Positions 17,302 to 26,175 of a stretch of 64,000 nucleotides of DNA are shown here, in pieces. The notes under the pieces are model-generated. The model saw only the letters and a program-made list of their open reading frames with translations, was not told the DNA's origin and did not search any database. The stretch's first letter is position 1; each line of letters starts with the position of its first letter. The stretch lies in NCBI GenBank assembly GCA_963932955.1, contig CAWVRK010000002.1, positions 1 through 64,000 on the forward strand. Direction: 5' to 3'. Position numbers and translations under genes: made by a program. This DNA is from Flavicella sp963932955 (GTDB lineage: Bacteria; Bacteroidota; Bacteroidia; Flavobacteriales; Flavobacteriaceae).

Positions 17302-19680
17302 TTAAATCTTTGCATTTCGCAATCGCAAGGCATTTAAGAGCACCGAAACGGAGCTAAAGCTCATCGCCAGTGCAGCCAACATGGGAGAGAGCAACCATCC
17401 AAATACAGGATACAAAACTCCGGCGGCTATCGGAATCCCCAATGTGTTGTAGGCAAAAGCAAAAAAGAGATTTTGTCGGATGTTGCGCACCACCTCTCGA
17501 CTCAACTCTACAGCTTTGACAATCCGCGTCAAATCGCCCTTGACCAAAGTAATGGAAGCACTTTCCATCGCAACATCGGTTCCTGTTCCCATCGCAATTC
17601 CCACAGCTGCTTGCGCCAAAGCCGGTGCATCATTGATGCCGTCACCTGCCATGGCAACAATTTTTCCTTGCTGTTGCAATGCAGCAATCTCTTGGAGCTT
17701 GTCCTTTGGCAAGCAACTCGCTTTGTAGTGTTTCAAATTCAGTTTTTCCGCCACATAGCGGGCCGTGTTCTCGTGGTCTCCCGTGAGCATGCGAATTTCT
17801 ATTCCGCGTTTTTGAAGGGCTTGAACAGCCTTGAAACTAGTCGGTTTGATGGCGTCGTACAACACGACAAGCCCTGCGATCTTTCCCGCCACTAAAACAT
17901 ACGAAACCGTCTTGCCCAACCTTTGTTCTGCATCCACCATTTCGTTCAATTCCGGTGAGCTTGTCACATCAAATAGCTCTAACAAAGCTGCATTCCCCAC
18001 CGCAACCGAATGAGCACCAACCTCGCCCCTTACTCCTTTCCCAGCAAGGGCTTTGAAATTGGTGACTTTCGAGAATGCAACCTGGTGCACACTTCCATAA
18101 GCCACAATTGCCTTTGCCAATGAATGCTCGCTGTACCGATTCAAAGAAGCCAGGTGCTGCAAAAGTTTTTCAAAAGAGACCGTTCCCAACGGAATCAAAC
18201 GCTCTACGGAAGGTTTTCCTTCTGTCAAGGTGCCTGTTTTGTCAACAACGAGCACATCCACATTGCTCATGGTTTCCAAAGCCGCTGCACTTTTGATCAA
18301 AATCCCCGACTGGGCTCCTTTTCCAACACCAACCGTCACAGAGACAGGTGTTGCCAAACCCAAGGCGCAAGGACATGCAATGATGAGCACAGCGACTGCG
18401 TTCACAAAAGCAAAAACCAAAGCAGGTTCAGGACCAAAAGAAACCCAAGCCACAAAAGTTACAACTGAAACCCCAAGTACTGTAGGCACAAAATAGGCGG
18501 CAATCTTATCTGCTAATTTTTGAAGCGGTGCTTTAGAGCGACTCGCAGTATCTACAAGGTGAATGATTTGAGAAAGCAGGGTTTCAGCCCCTACTCTTTC
18601 TGCACACATCACAAAAGACTGAGTGCCGTTTAAGGTACCCGAGCTGACTTTGTCTTGTTTGTTCTTCTCCACAGACAGGGGTTCGCCGGTGAGCATGGAC
18701 TCGTCAACTTCGCTCTGCCCTTCAACGACTGTTCCGTCCACGGGAATGCGTTCCCCTGGCTTGACACGCAGGAAATCTCCAACTTGGATGTGTTCGATGT
18801 CAATTTCTCGGTCAAGTCCCTCAACAACCAAAGTAGCAACGGAAGGAACCAATTTTGCAAGCTGTTGGATGGCTCCTCGAGTTTGATGGTGGGCTTTGGC
18901 CTCCAAAAATTGCCCCAACAACACCAAGGTCAAGATGACAGTCGCCGCTTCAAAATATACATATGCATTGCCGTGAATCGTTTGAAATTCTTTTGGAAAG
19001 AAATCAGAAAACAACAGGGCAATACAGCTGTAAATCCAGGCAGCTCCCGCTCCGATCCCGATGAGTGTAAACATGTTCAGTCGACCTGTTTTTAAGGAGG
19101 CTCCCGCGCGTTCAAAGACCACCCAAGCAGCTTTGAACACAACTGGTAAGGACAAAACGCATTGGATCCAATTCCAAGTCTTTTGCGCTGACAGGTTGTA
19201 AAGAGGGTTTTCTTTGAACATTTCGGACATGGCAATCCCAAAAATAGGCACCGTAAACAACAAAGCCAACCAAAATCGTGCTGCCCAAGGGTTGTCTGCA
19301 GTAGCTGTATCAGTCCCTTTTGTCTCAAGCGGCACCAAATCCATACCGCATACAGGGCAGGCTCCAAAATGAACGTAGGTCTTCTCTCCTTCACAGTGCA
19401 TGGGACAGAGATAGGTTCCTGCTGCTTTTGACTGAAGTCTTTTTCCTTTTTTCAAAGGAGGCACTGTGCCCTGTGCTCGAATTTGATAGGTGGCTCCTGC
19501 TGCTGTCAAGGCTTTGCTCAAAACAGCTATGGAAACAGGTGTGTTCATTTCTAAAACGGCTTCGGATTTTTCCAAATCGACTTTTGCATGCGCTACACCT
19601 TTGACATTTAGAAGGGTGTGTTCGACATGAGTACGGCAACCTTCACAAGTCATTCCGTCTATGTGGTAAGATTGTTTCAT
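17302..19680 (-). CDS. copA: Copper-translocating P1B-type ATPase (CopA-like)
   Basis: A 792-residue copper exporter. In order: an N-terminal heavy-metal domain with GMTCEGC at residues 10-16; a second cysteine-rich module (YLCPMHCEGE, FGACPVCGMDL) of the heavy-metal-binding YHS-like type; eight membrane helices; the TGEP actuator motif; the transport motif CPC in IIACPCALGLATP; DKTGTLTEG phosphorylation motif; and MAGDGINDAPAL. Tyr-Asn in FAYNTLGIPIAAG and Met-Ser-Ser in MSFSSVSVLLNALR agree with Cu(I) specificity. The nucleotide-domain motif SEHPLA reads SEHSLA. The ATG at 19680 begins the metal domain; the frame runs to 19746. Confidence 0.94.
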   Translation of the reverse strand: MKQSYHIDGMTCEGCRTHVEHTLLNVKGVAHAKVDLEKSEAVLEMNTPVSIAVLSKALTAAGATYQIRAQGTVPPLKKGKRLQSKAAGTYLCPMHCEGEKTYVHFGACPVCGMDLVPLETKGTDTATADNPWAARFWLALLFTVPIFGIAMSEMFKENPLYNLSAQKTWNWIQCVLSLPVVFKAAWVVFERAGASLKTGRLNMFTLIGIGAGAAWIYSCIALLFSDFFPKEFQTIHGNAYVYFEAATVILTLVLLGQFLEAKAHHQTRGAIQQLAKLVPSVATLVVEGLDREIDIEHIQVGDFLRVKPGERIPVDGTVVEGQSEVDESMLTGEPLSVEKNKQDKVSSGTLNGTQSFVMCAERVGAETLLSQIIHLVDTASRSKAPLQKLADKIAAYFVPTVLGVSVVTFVAWVSFGPEPALVFAFVNAVAVLIIACPCALGLATPVSVTVGVGKGAQSGILIKSAAALETMSNVDVLVVDKTGTLTEGKPSVERLIPLGTVSFEKLLQHLASLNRYSEHSLAKAIVAYGSVHQVAFSKVTNFKALAGKGVRGEVGAHSVAVGNAALLELFDVTSSPELNEMVDAEQRLGKTVSYVLVAGKIAGLVVLYDAIKPTSFKAVQALQKRGIEIRMLTGDHENTARYVAEKLNLKHYKASCLPKDKLQEIAALQQQGKIVAMAGDGINDAPALAQAAVGIAMGTGTDVAMESASITLVKGDLTRIVKAVELSREVVRNIRQNLFFAFAYNTLGIPIAAGVLYPVFGWLLSPMLAALAMSFSSVSVLLNALRLRNAKI

Positions 19681-19828
19681 TGCGCTATTTGCTTGAATCG
19701 TTTGTAAAATTTGATCGGAATTGTACAAAAAAACAGAGGCCCTCAAAGAGCAAACCTCTTTCCTGAATTTCTTTTGAAGGGAAGTCTAAGTTAGTAAAAC
19801 GAGCGCGGAAAGTACTTATATCACACAA

Positions 19829-19860
19829 AAAAACCGTTTTCAATATTGAAAACGGTTTTT
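19829..19860 (-). terminator. Terminator of rpsT
   Basis: AAAAACCGTTTTCAAT and ATTGAAAACGGTTTTT form a perfect 32-base inverted repeat 21 bases beyond the rpsT stop. The T-rich arm serves as terminator on either strand. Confidence 0.85.
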
Positions 19861-19881
19861 ACAATGGGTTTTAAATCCTTA

Positions 19882-20133
19882 TTACAATGCTGCAACGTGT
19901 TTTGTCAATTTAGACTGCAAGTTGCTCGCTTTGTTTTTGTGGATGATGTTGTTCTTTGCCAATTTGTGCAACATCGCAACAATGGCAGGAAGTTTCGCTT
20001 CAGCTTCCTTCTTGTCTGTCAATGCTTTTAGACTTCTCAGAGCATTTCTAGTTGTTTTGTGTTGGTACTTGTTGCGCAACTGCTTTTCGCGGTCACTTCT
20101 AATTCTTTTTAATGCTGACTTGTGATTTGCCAT
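19882..20133 (-). CDS. rpsT: 30S ribosomal protein S20
   Basis: An 83-residue primary 16S rRNA-binding protein. The family start MANHKSALKRIRSDREKQLRNK is present, followed by the typical KNNIIHKNKASNLQSKLTKHV at the C-terminus. It lies 30 bases downstream of tRNA-Glu on the same strand and is probably co-transcribed from the tRNA-Glu promoters, ending at the strong terminator at 19829-19860. Confidence 0.97.
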   Translation of the reverse strand: MANHKSALKRIRSDREKQLRNKYQHKTTRNALRSLKALTDKKEAEAKLPAIVAMLHKLAKNNIIHKNKASNLQSKLTKHVAAL

Positions 20134-20163
20134 AATTTTATCTTTTTAAAACTTCGTTTTTTG

Positions 20164-20235
20164 TAGTCCGTAGGGGAATCGAACCCCTGTTACATGGATG
20201 AAAACCATGCGTCCTAACCCCTAGACGAACGGACC
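20164..20235 (-). tRNA. tRNA-Glu (TTC)
   Basis: A 72-base cloverleaf on the minus strand: acceptor GGTCCGT/ACGGACT (first pair a G-U wobble), anticodon stem CATGG/CCATG around TTTTCAT with anticodon TTC, T-arm CAGGGGTTCGATTCCCCTA, discriminator A. CCA is not encoded. Confidence 0.95.
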
Positions 20236-20259
20236 TTAATTTTGCTTTTTAAAGCGAGG

Positions 20260-20291
20260 CAAAAATAGAAACTTTTTTTAAATCTGACAAA
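20260..20291 (-). promoter_or_regulatory. Proximal promoter of tRNA-Glu-rpsT
   Basis: On the minus strand TTTG (20291-20288), a 20-base spacer and TATTTTTG (20267-20260) match the Bacteroidota consensus exactly. Transcription would begin about 18 bases before the mature tRNA. Confidence 0.82.
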
Positions 20292-20374
20292 ATATATCAG
20301 TATTTTATTTGAGTTTTGATTTTTGCAATCTCACGATTTAAAAGAACGGTTGCATTTCCTAGGATTTGCGGTTG

Positions 20375-20405
20375 CAAAGATACAGGAGATTTGAAATCTC
20401 ACAAA
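20375..20405 (-). promoter_or_regulatory. Distal promoter upstream of tRNA-Glu
   Basis: On the minus strand TTTG (20405-20402), a 19-base spacer and TATCTTTG (20382-20375) form a second consensus promoter, starting just downstream of proS and about 115 bases before the proximal one. It suggests tandem promoters for tRNA-Glu and rpsT. Confidence 0.65.
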
Positions 20406-20421
20406 CATATTTTTGTTTTTT

Positions 20422-21900
20422 TTAATAGGCTTTTGCAAAGAGGACTCTTTTCTGAGAAGGCTTTCCTGAAAAGACGCATTTCCCTTCTTCCTCTGGAGCG
20501 TCTATTGCAATGCAACGGATGGTTGCCTTGGTCTTTTCTTTGATCTGATTTTCCGTTTCTTCGGTCCCGTCCCAATGCGCCAATACAAAACCTCCTTTGC
20601 TGTTCAAAACCTCTTGAAAGGTCTTGAAATCATCTACTTTTGTGATGTGGTCATCGCGGTATGTTTTTGCTTTTTGAAACAACTGTTCTTGGATTTCTTC
20701 CAAAAGTTCCAATACACGTGCTTCAATGGCTTCTTGTGCCACCACTTCTTTTTCCAAAGTGTCTCTTCTGGCGAGCTCCAAAGTGCCATTTTCCAAATCT
20801 CTCGGACCTACCGCAATTCTCAATGGCACTCCTTTCATTTCGTATTCCGCAAATTTCCAACCTGGCTTGTGGGTGGTTCTGTTGTCAAACTTAACAGAAA
20901 CACCTTTGTTTTTCAATGCTTTGACGAGTTGCACGGCTTTCTCAGAAAGCGCATCCAGCTGTTCTTGGCTTTTGTAAATTGGCACAATAACCACTTGAAT
21001 GGGGGCTAATTTGGGAGGCAATACCAAACCGAGATCGTCAGAGTGGGTCATGATCAAACCACCGATCAAACGTGTAGAGACCCCCCATGAAGTTGCCCAT
21101 ACATGTTCTTGCTTGCCTTCTTTGTTGGTGAACTTTACGTCAAAAGCTTCTGCAAAGTTTTGGCCCAAAAAATGAGAGGTTCCTGCCTGCAGGGCTTTTC
21201 CGTCTTGCATCAAGGCTTCAATGGTATAGGTGTCCAAAGCGCCTGCAAAACGCTCGCTTTCGGTTTTGATGCCTTTGACGACGGGCATGGCCATAAAGTT
21301 TTCGGCAAAATCGGCGTAAACGCCTTGCATTTTAGAGGCTTCTTGCAAGGCTTCCTCTTTGGTCGCATGTGCAGTGTGGCCTTCTTGCCATAAAAATTCA
21401 GCGGTCCTCAAAAACAAACGGGTACGCATCTCCCAACGGACCACATTTGCCCATTGATTGATCAATAAAGGCAAGTCTCTATAGGATTGTATCCACCCTC
21501 TATAGGTGTTCCAAATAATGGCTTCACTAGTCGGGCGAACTACGAGCTCTTCTTCCAATTTTGCGTTGGGATCGACCATCAACTTTCCTTCTTTTTCAGG
21601 ATCGTTTTTCAATCGATAATGAGTGACAACCGCACATTCTTTGGCAAAACCTTCCGCGTTTTTTTCTTCCGCTTCAAACAAGCTTTTGGGAACTAACAAG
21701 GGAAAATACGCGTTTTCATGCCCTGTTTCTTTAAACATGGCATCCAATTCTTTTTGCATGTTTTCCCAAATGGCGTAACCATAAGGTTTGATGACCATAC
21801 AACCTCTCACAGCAGCATTTTCTGCCAAGTCGGCTTTGACCACCAATTCGTTGTACCATTTTGAATAATCCTCGCTGCGTTTTGTTAATTTTTTACTCAT
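20422..21900 (-). CDS. proS: Prolyl-tRNA synthetase (short, eukaryote/archaeal-like form)
   Basis: A 492-residue class II synthetase charging tRNA-Pro. Class II motif 2 is visible (ANVVRWEMRTRLFLRTAEFLWQEGHTAHAT) and motif 3 contains GVSTRLIGGLIMTHSDDLGLVLPP. It lacks the editing (INS) domain of the long bacterial form and ends in the zinc-binding-like C-terminal region (IRCIAIDAPEEEGKCVFSGKPS... KAY), as in the archaeal-type enzyme that Bacteroidota use. Divergent from the gene at 22001. Confidence 0.96.
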   Translation of the reverse strand: MSKKLTKRSEDYSKWYNELVVKADLAENAAVRGCMVIKPYGYAIWENMQKELDAMFKETGHENAYFPLLVPKSLFEAEEKNAEGFAKECAVVTHYRLKNDPEKEGKLMVDPNAKLEEELVVRPTSEAIIWNTYRGWIQSYRDLPLLINQWANVVRWEMRTRLFLRTAEFLWQEGHTAHATKEEALQEASKMQGVYADFAENFMAMPVVKGIKTESERFAGALDTYTIEALMQDGKALQAGTSHFLGQNFAEAFDVKFTNKEGKQEHVWATSWGVSTRLIGGLIMTHSDDLGLVLPPKLAPIQVVIVPIYKSQEQLDALSEKAVQLVKALKNKGVSVKFDNRTTHKPGWKFAEYEMKGVPLRIAVGPRDLENGTLELARRDTLEKEVVAQEAIEARVLELLEEIQEQLFQKAKTYRDDHITKVDDFKTFQEVLNSKGGFVLAHWDGTEETENQIKEKTKATIRCIAIDAPEEEGKCVFSGKPSQKRVLFAKAY

Positions 21901-22000
21901 CTAAAAAACTTTGGCATAAATATTGTAAAATACAACCTAAGAGAGGCTGACTTGTTCGGCAAAACTAATTAATTTTGAATGGTTCAACAATTAAATTTGA

Positions 22001-22885
22001 ATGATTATGAAACTTTATAAAACCTTATCCATACATTTTTCTAAATTTTTGACGGGCACTTTGGTTTGTTTTGGAATCGCTTCTTGTGGTACTTCTCAAT
22101 ACTTCACCAGTTATTCGGATGGAATTTATGAAGACGCTGCGCCTCAAAGAGAGGTCCAAATAAGGACTTCAGACCCGAACCGAACTTTTTCTAGGGGCAT
22201 TTCAGAATTAGAGATTGAACCCCTTTACGAAGATGAGGGTATTTCTGAAAACGTGTACTCCTCAGACGAGCAAGAGTCCTACAACCCTCAAGAAAACCGA
22301 TACAACGACTCACAAAACAACTACAACATCTACATAGATTCTTACAATACTCCCAATTGGAACTTGGGCTACAACTCTTTTTACGGACCCTATGATTTCT
22401 TTGGTCCGCGCTATGGATGGCCTCGCTACAATAGGTTTTATTACAATTCGTGGGATCCGTATTTTTACGGAAACTACTACGCTCCTTACCGTGGGAACTA
22501 CATCAATAGAAACCGTTATCACGAAGGTCGAATAGGGCATTACGGCAAGAGAAACACTTCGAGGACACGCTATTCGAATCCCAGAGGCAGCGCCATTGCC
22601 AAAAAATCAAATTCGACGCGTTCTAGAAGCCAATTTTCGCATTCAGCAAGGAGAGCGAGCAGTACAAAAGGGAAAACCTATGCGAAACCTTCCTCGAACA
22701 ACGGCAAACGTCGCAGCACAAAAACCTACAACGCGCCATCAGGAAGCTACAAGAGCCGCAAGAAGAACTACCAAGCTCCGAGTCAAAGCTATAGCAGCTC
22801 AAACAGGAGCACTTCGAACAGTTACAGTTCCTCGAGATCAAGTAACTCTTCTCGGTCCAGCAGTTCCTCTTCTCGAAGAAGGTAA
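22001..22885 (+). CDS. Tyr-rich, Ser/Arg-tailed hypothetical lipoprotein
   Basis: A 294-residue lipoprotein (lipobox GIASC near residue 29) of no known function. The middle, about residues 105-170, is dominated by Tyr, Trp, Asn, Gly and Pro in short repeats of the NRFYYNSWDPYFYGNYY kind. The C-terminal 80 residues are a low-complexity Ser/Arg/Tyr tail ending SSSSSRRR. Flavobacterial relatives beside proS are, as recalled, sometimes labelled vitellogenin-like because of this composition. ATGs at 22001 and 22007 are both possible. The OmpP1-like gene follows 44 bases later and may be co-transcribed. Confidence 0.85.
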   Translation: MIMKLYKTLSIHFSKFLTGTLVCFGIASCGTSQYFTSYSDGIYEDAAPQREVQIRTSDPNRTFSRGISELEIEPLYEDEGISENVYSSDEQESYNPQENRYNDSQNNYNIYIDSYNTPNWNLGYNSFYGPYDFFGPRYGWPRYNRFYYNSWDPYFYGNYYAPYRGNYINRNRYHEGRIGHYGKRNTSRTRYSNPRGSAIAKKSNSTRSRSQFSHSARRASSTKGKTYAKPSSNNGKRRSTKTYNAPSGSYKSRKKNYQAPSQSYSSSNRSTSNSYSSSRSSNSSRSSSSSSRRR

Positions 22886-22929
22886 ACAGCCCACAGTCAA
22901 ATCCCTTTTTACAAACAAACACATCCGTT

Positions 22930-24321
22930 ATGAAAAAAGCAATTCCAACCCTTCTGTTTTTAATAAGCATACTGCCCTTTTACGGCCAATCCTTGTCCTA
23001 TGAGGATTTGGGAATCCTCTTCTCTCAAGAAGATTTACGAGGAACTGCACGTTTCAATGCCATGGGAGGCGCCTTTGGAGCTTTGGGTGGCGACATTAGT
23101 GCCATATACGGCAACCCTGCAGGGGCCGCGGTATTCAACCACAGTGAAATTTCAGGATCCCTCGCAGTCCACTCCACGGATACAAACAGCAGGTATTATG
23201 GCGCCGAAACTTTCAACGACTACAGCAATTTTAGAATCCCTCAATTTGGCGCTGTCTTTGTTTTTGACAATCCAAACCACTATTCCCACTGGAACAAATT
23301 TTCGGTAGGACTTTCTTACAACATCACCAACGATTATTCAAACAGCTATACCACACAAGGAAACAACGGGTATGCTACCTTTTTAGAACATCCTTATGAC
23401 GACCGAACACCTATCAGTAGTTATGATACTGCTAAACAACAGGTGATTACCAACGACCTGAAAGGCTATTCCAGTGTGTTTTCATTTTCCTTTTCCGGCA
23501 ATTATAAAAAGTCATTCTACTTTGGTGCTTCTTTGAATGCCCATCAGGCGGACTTGGTGCAAAACACGTACCTGTCTGAACAAAACGGAGATGGCAATGG
23601 CAATGCGCTCTTTGCGGATTTCGACCAATCGTTGTCCGAACTGAGCGAAGGGTTTTCTTTGAGTTTTGGACTGATTGCCAAACCGACCGAATTCCTGAGG
23701 CTCGGATTGTCGTACCAAAGCCCAATTTGGTATCACACCATTACAGAGGAATCAACCATTGTTGATGTCGATGGATTTGAAGGAGCAACTGTTATCGAAG
23801 CGACAGATTTCGAAGGCACTTACACCAACTACAGCTACCCCTTGGAGTTTTCTTTTTTGGAATACTCCCTCCAAACCCCTAGCAAAGTAACTACCAGCAT
23901 TGCCTGTGTTTTTAAAAAACACGGATTGATCAGTGTAGACTATTCCCTGCGGAATTTTCAAACCATTGAATTAAGAGGCAATCAAAATTTTTCATCAGAA
24001 AATAGGGAGTTCAATACGTTTTTAAGAGAAGACGTACGGTCTCTAAAAATAGGAACCGAATGGAACTTCAAAGAATGGAGTCTTCGAGGAGGCTATGCCT
24101 ACCAAGACGCTCCTTTTCAAAACACAAACAGCATGTCCAACGTTGAAACCTACAGTTTGGGATTGGGATACCGAATGAAACAATCCAAATTTGACATTTC
24201 TTACCAAACTTTTAAAAGAAGTGAGGTTTATGACTTTTATGGAGAATACTCGGAAATCGATCCGACGAAACTAGCTATTGACAACTCTAAAATCACCGCA
24301 ACCTTCTCTTTTTTCTTCTAA
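22930..24321 (+). CDS. OmpP1/FadL-family outer membrane protein
   Basis: A 463-residue outer-membrane beta-barrel with signal peptide MKKAIPTLLFLISILPFYGQ. The mature start (GTARFNAMGGAFGALGGDISAIYGNPAGAAVF) is the conserved N-terminal hatch of the OmpP1/FadL/TodX group, which moves hydrophobic compounds across the outer membrane. It ends in Phe after alternating aromatic residues (ITATFSFFF), the barrel-insertion signature. The ligand is unknown. It is the second gene after the Tyr-rich lipoprotein. Confidence 0.9.
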   Translation: MKKAIPTLLFLISILPFYGQSLSYEDLGILFSQEDLRGTARFNAMGGAFGALGGDISAIYGNPAGAAVFNHSEISGSLAVHSTDTNSRYYGAETFNDYSNFRIPQFGAVFVFDNPNHYSHWNKFSVGLSYNITNDYSNSYTTQGNNGYATFLEHPYDDRTPISSYDTAKQQVITNDLKGYSSVFSFSFSGNYKKSFYFGASLNAHQADLVQNTYLSEQNGDGNGNALFADFDQSLSELSEGFSLSFGLIAKPTEFLRLGLSYQSPIWYHTITEESTIVDVDGFEGATVIEATDFEGTYTNYSYPLEFSFLEYSLQTPSKVTTSIACVFKKHGLISVDYSLRNFQTIELRGNQNFSSENREFNTFLREDVRSLKIGTEWNFKEWSLRGGYAYQDAPFQNTNSMSNVETYSLGLGYRMKQSKFDISYQTFKRSEVYDFYGEYSEIDPTKLAIDNSKITATFSFFF

Positions 24322-24494
24322 TCTAAAAAAAGAAATCCCATTATTCTATGAGTAGAAACCCTCCGTCGAGCATTGCAAGTCATAAAATCAGGAAGCCACA
24401 ATGAGTGCAGGCCGAAGAGTTTTGCTTTTTTAACTGTTCGCTTTCCAACTTTTTTAAGTGGAATTATCTTATTTTTGCAAAAACATTTGATCCG

Positions 24495-25391
24495 ATGGGC
24501 AAACATGAAATCTCTATAGAGACCACCAACAATCCGAGCATTGTCAAATTCAACAGCAACCAACTCCTGACAAAAGGGGGTAGCTACCAATACAACAATG
24601 TGGATGAGGCGAAGGAATCTCCATTATCCAAACAACTGTTTCACCTTCCTTTCGTCAGCAAGGTGTTTATCAGTGCCAATTTTATTGCCATTGAAAAATT
24701 TGACATTGTGGAATGGGATGCCATTCAAGAAGAGATCCGTGAACTGGTAGAACTGTACTTGAACCAAGGGAACTCAGTGGTCACAGACGCTGCAGAACCG
24801 AAGAAAATAGCGGTTGAAATTTATGCAGAAAGTACTCCCAATCCTGAAGTGATGAAATTTGGCAGTAACCGTTTGTTGACAGAAAAAGATTTTGAATACA
24901 AAAACAAAGAGGCGACGACCAACTCTCCATTGGCAGCAGCCTTATTTGGCTATGTCTTTGTCAAGGAAGTGTACATCGCTGAAAACTACGTTTCCATTAC
25001 AAAAACCGAGACGGTCGAATGGTCGTCTACCTTGGTGAATGACCTGCGCCAATACATTAAAAGTTACATCGAAGACAACAAGTTGATCATCGACGAAACC
25101 ATCGCTGTTTCAAAAATCGAAGTTCCTCAAGTGGCGCTGGAAGATTTGACAGGCACCTCGTTGGACATCGCAGGTATTTTGGACGAATACGTCAAGCCCG
25201 CCGTTGCGTCCGATGGAGGGAACATTATTTTTCAATCCTATGACGAGGAATCGCAAGTGGTCCATGTGATCTTGCAAGGTGCTTGCAGCGGATGCCCTTC
25301 TTCTACGGTAACCTTAAAAAACGGTATTGAAACCATGTTGAAAGAAATGCTGCCCAACAAAATAACTGCCGTTGTTGCCAGCAATGGCTAA
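24495..25391 (+). CDS. NifU/Nfu-family iron-sulfur scaffold with two N-terminal domains
   Basis: A 298-residue Fe-S cluster carrier. Two Nfu N-terminal domains stand in tandem: residues 3-90 (ISIETTNNPSIVKFNSNQLL) and about 110-195 (VEIYAESTPNPEVMKFGSNRLL). A C-terminal NifU domain near 215-298 carries the cluster-binding GACSGCPSS (CxxC). A TATTTTTG -7 element at 24470-24477 supports the ATG at 24495; the frame is open to 24405. The duplicated N-domain is typical of Bacteroidota. It lies 22 bases before ubiE. Confidence 0.94.
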   Translation: MGKHEISIETTNNPSIVKFNSNQLLTKGGSYQYNNVDEAKESPLSKQLFHLPFVSKVFISANFIAIEKFDIVEWDAIQEEIRELVELYLNQGNSVVTDAAEPKKIAVEIYAESTPNPEVMKFGSNRLLTEKDFEYKNKEATTNSPLAAALFGYVFVKEVYIAENYVSITKTETVEWSSTLVNDLRQYIKSYIEDNKLIIDETIAVSKIEVPQVALEDLTGTSLDIAGILDEYVKPAVASDGGNIIFQSYDEESQVVHVILQGACSGCPSSTVTLKNGIETMLKEMLPNKITAVVASNG

Positions 25392-25413
25392 TCCTCTTGA
25401 ATTCAAATAAATC

Positions 25414-26157
25414 ATGTCAAAAAAAATAACTCCTTACACAAATTCCAAACTCGGTAAAAAAGAGCAGGTAGCTCAGATGTTCGATACCATTTCCAAAAAT
25501 TACGATGGTTTGAACCGCGTGATTTCTTTTGGAATCGATGTGAAATGGAGAAAAAAAGTGCTCCAATTGGTCGGACAAAAGAATCCCAAACGCATTCTTG
25601 ACATTGCAACAGGAACGGGAGACTTGGCTATTATGATGGCCGAACTGATGCCAGAAAAAATTGTCGGATTGGACATCTCTTCAGGGATGTTAGAGGTCGG
25701 CACTCAAAAAATAGCTTCCGAAAATTTATCGAATTTGATTGAGATGGTGTTGGGAGATTCTGAAAACATTCCTTTTGAGGACAATTCTTTTGACGCCATC
25801 ACGGTTTCTTTTGGCGTGCGAAATTTTGAGAATTTAGAGAAAGGACTGCAAGAGATTTATAGGGTTCTCAAACCCGGAGGTGTTTTTGTAGTTTTGGAGA
25901 CAGCAGTACCTACCAAAACCCCTTTCAAACAGGGATATCAACTGCATTCCAAGTTTGTATTGCCTTTGGTTGGGAAATTGTTTTCAAAAGACAAAACGGC
26001 CTATGCTTATTTGTCAAAATCTGCAAATGCATTTCCTTTTGGAGCAGCCTTCAACAATATTTTGCAAAAATGTGGGTTTATAGATACCGTAGCACTTCCC
26101 GTTACTTTTGGAGTCGCTTCTATTTATACCGCCACAAAACAAACACCCACAAATTAA
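25414..26157 (+). CDS. ubiE: Demethylmenaquinone methyltransferase (UbiE/MenG)
   Basis: A 247-residue SAM-dependent enzyme for the last step of menaquinone synthesis. Motif I is ILDIATGTGDLAIMM, followed by KIVGLDISSGML and the family-specific SFGVRNFENLEKGLQEIYRVLKPGG. In menaquinone-only Bacteroidota the substrate should be demethylmenaquinone rather than a ubiquinone precursor. It is 18 bases upstream of porT. Confidence 0.96.
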   Translation: MSKKITPYTNSKLGKKEQVAQMFDTISKNYDGLNRVISFGIDVKWRKKVLQLVGQKNPKRILDIATGTGDLAIMMAELMPEKIVGLDISSGMLEVGTQKIASENLSNLIEMVLGDSENIPFEDNSFDAITVSFGVRNFENLEKGLQEIYRVLKPGGVFVVLETAVPTKTPFKQGYQLHSKFVLPLVGKLFSKDKTAYAYLSKSANAFPFGAAFNNILQKCGFIDTVALPVTFGVASIYTATKQTPTN

Positions 26158-26175
26158 AATGGAAACCCACCTCTC

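Noticed and set aside
20386..20400. GAGATTT-G-AAATCTC hairpin between proS and tRNA-Glu as a terminator
   Set aside because: It lacks a T tract on the proS strand and lies beside a promoter. It is more likely chance or a minor regulatory dyad.
24347..24403. 18-codon ORF between the OmpP1-like gene and the Nfu gene
   Set aside because: Too short, no promoter at a suitable distance and no recognised family. The -7 element at 24470 belongs to the Nfu gene.
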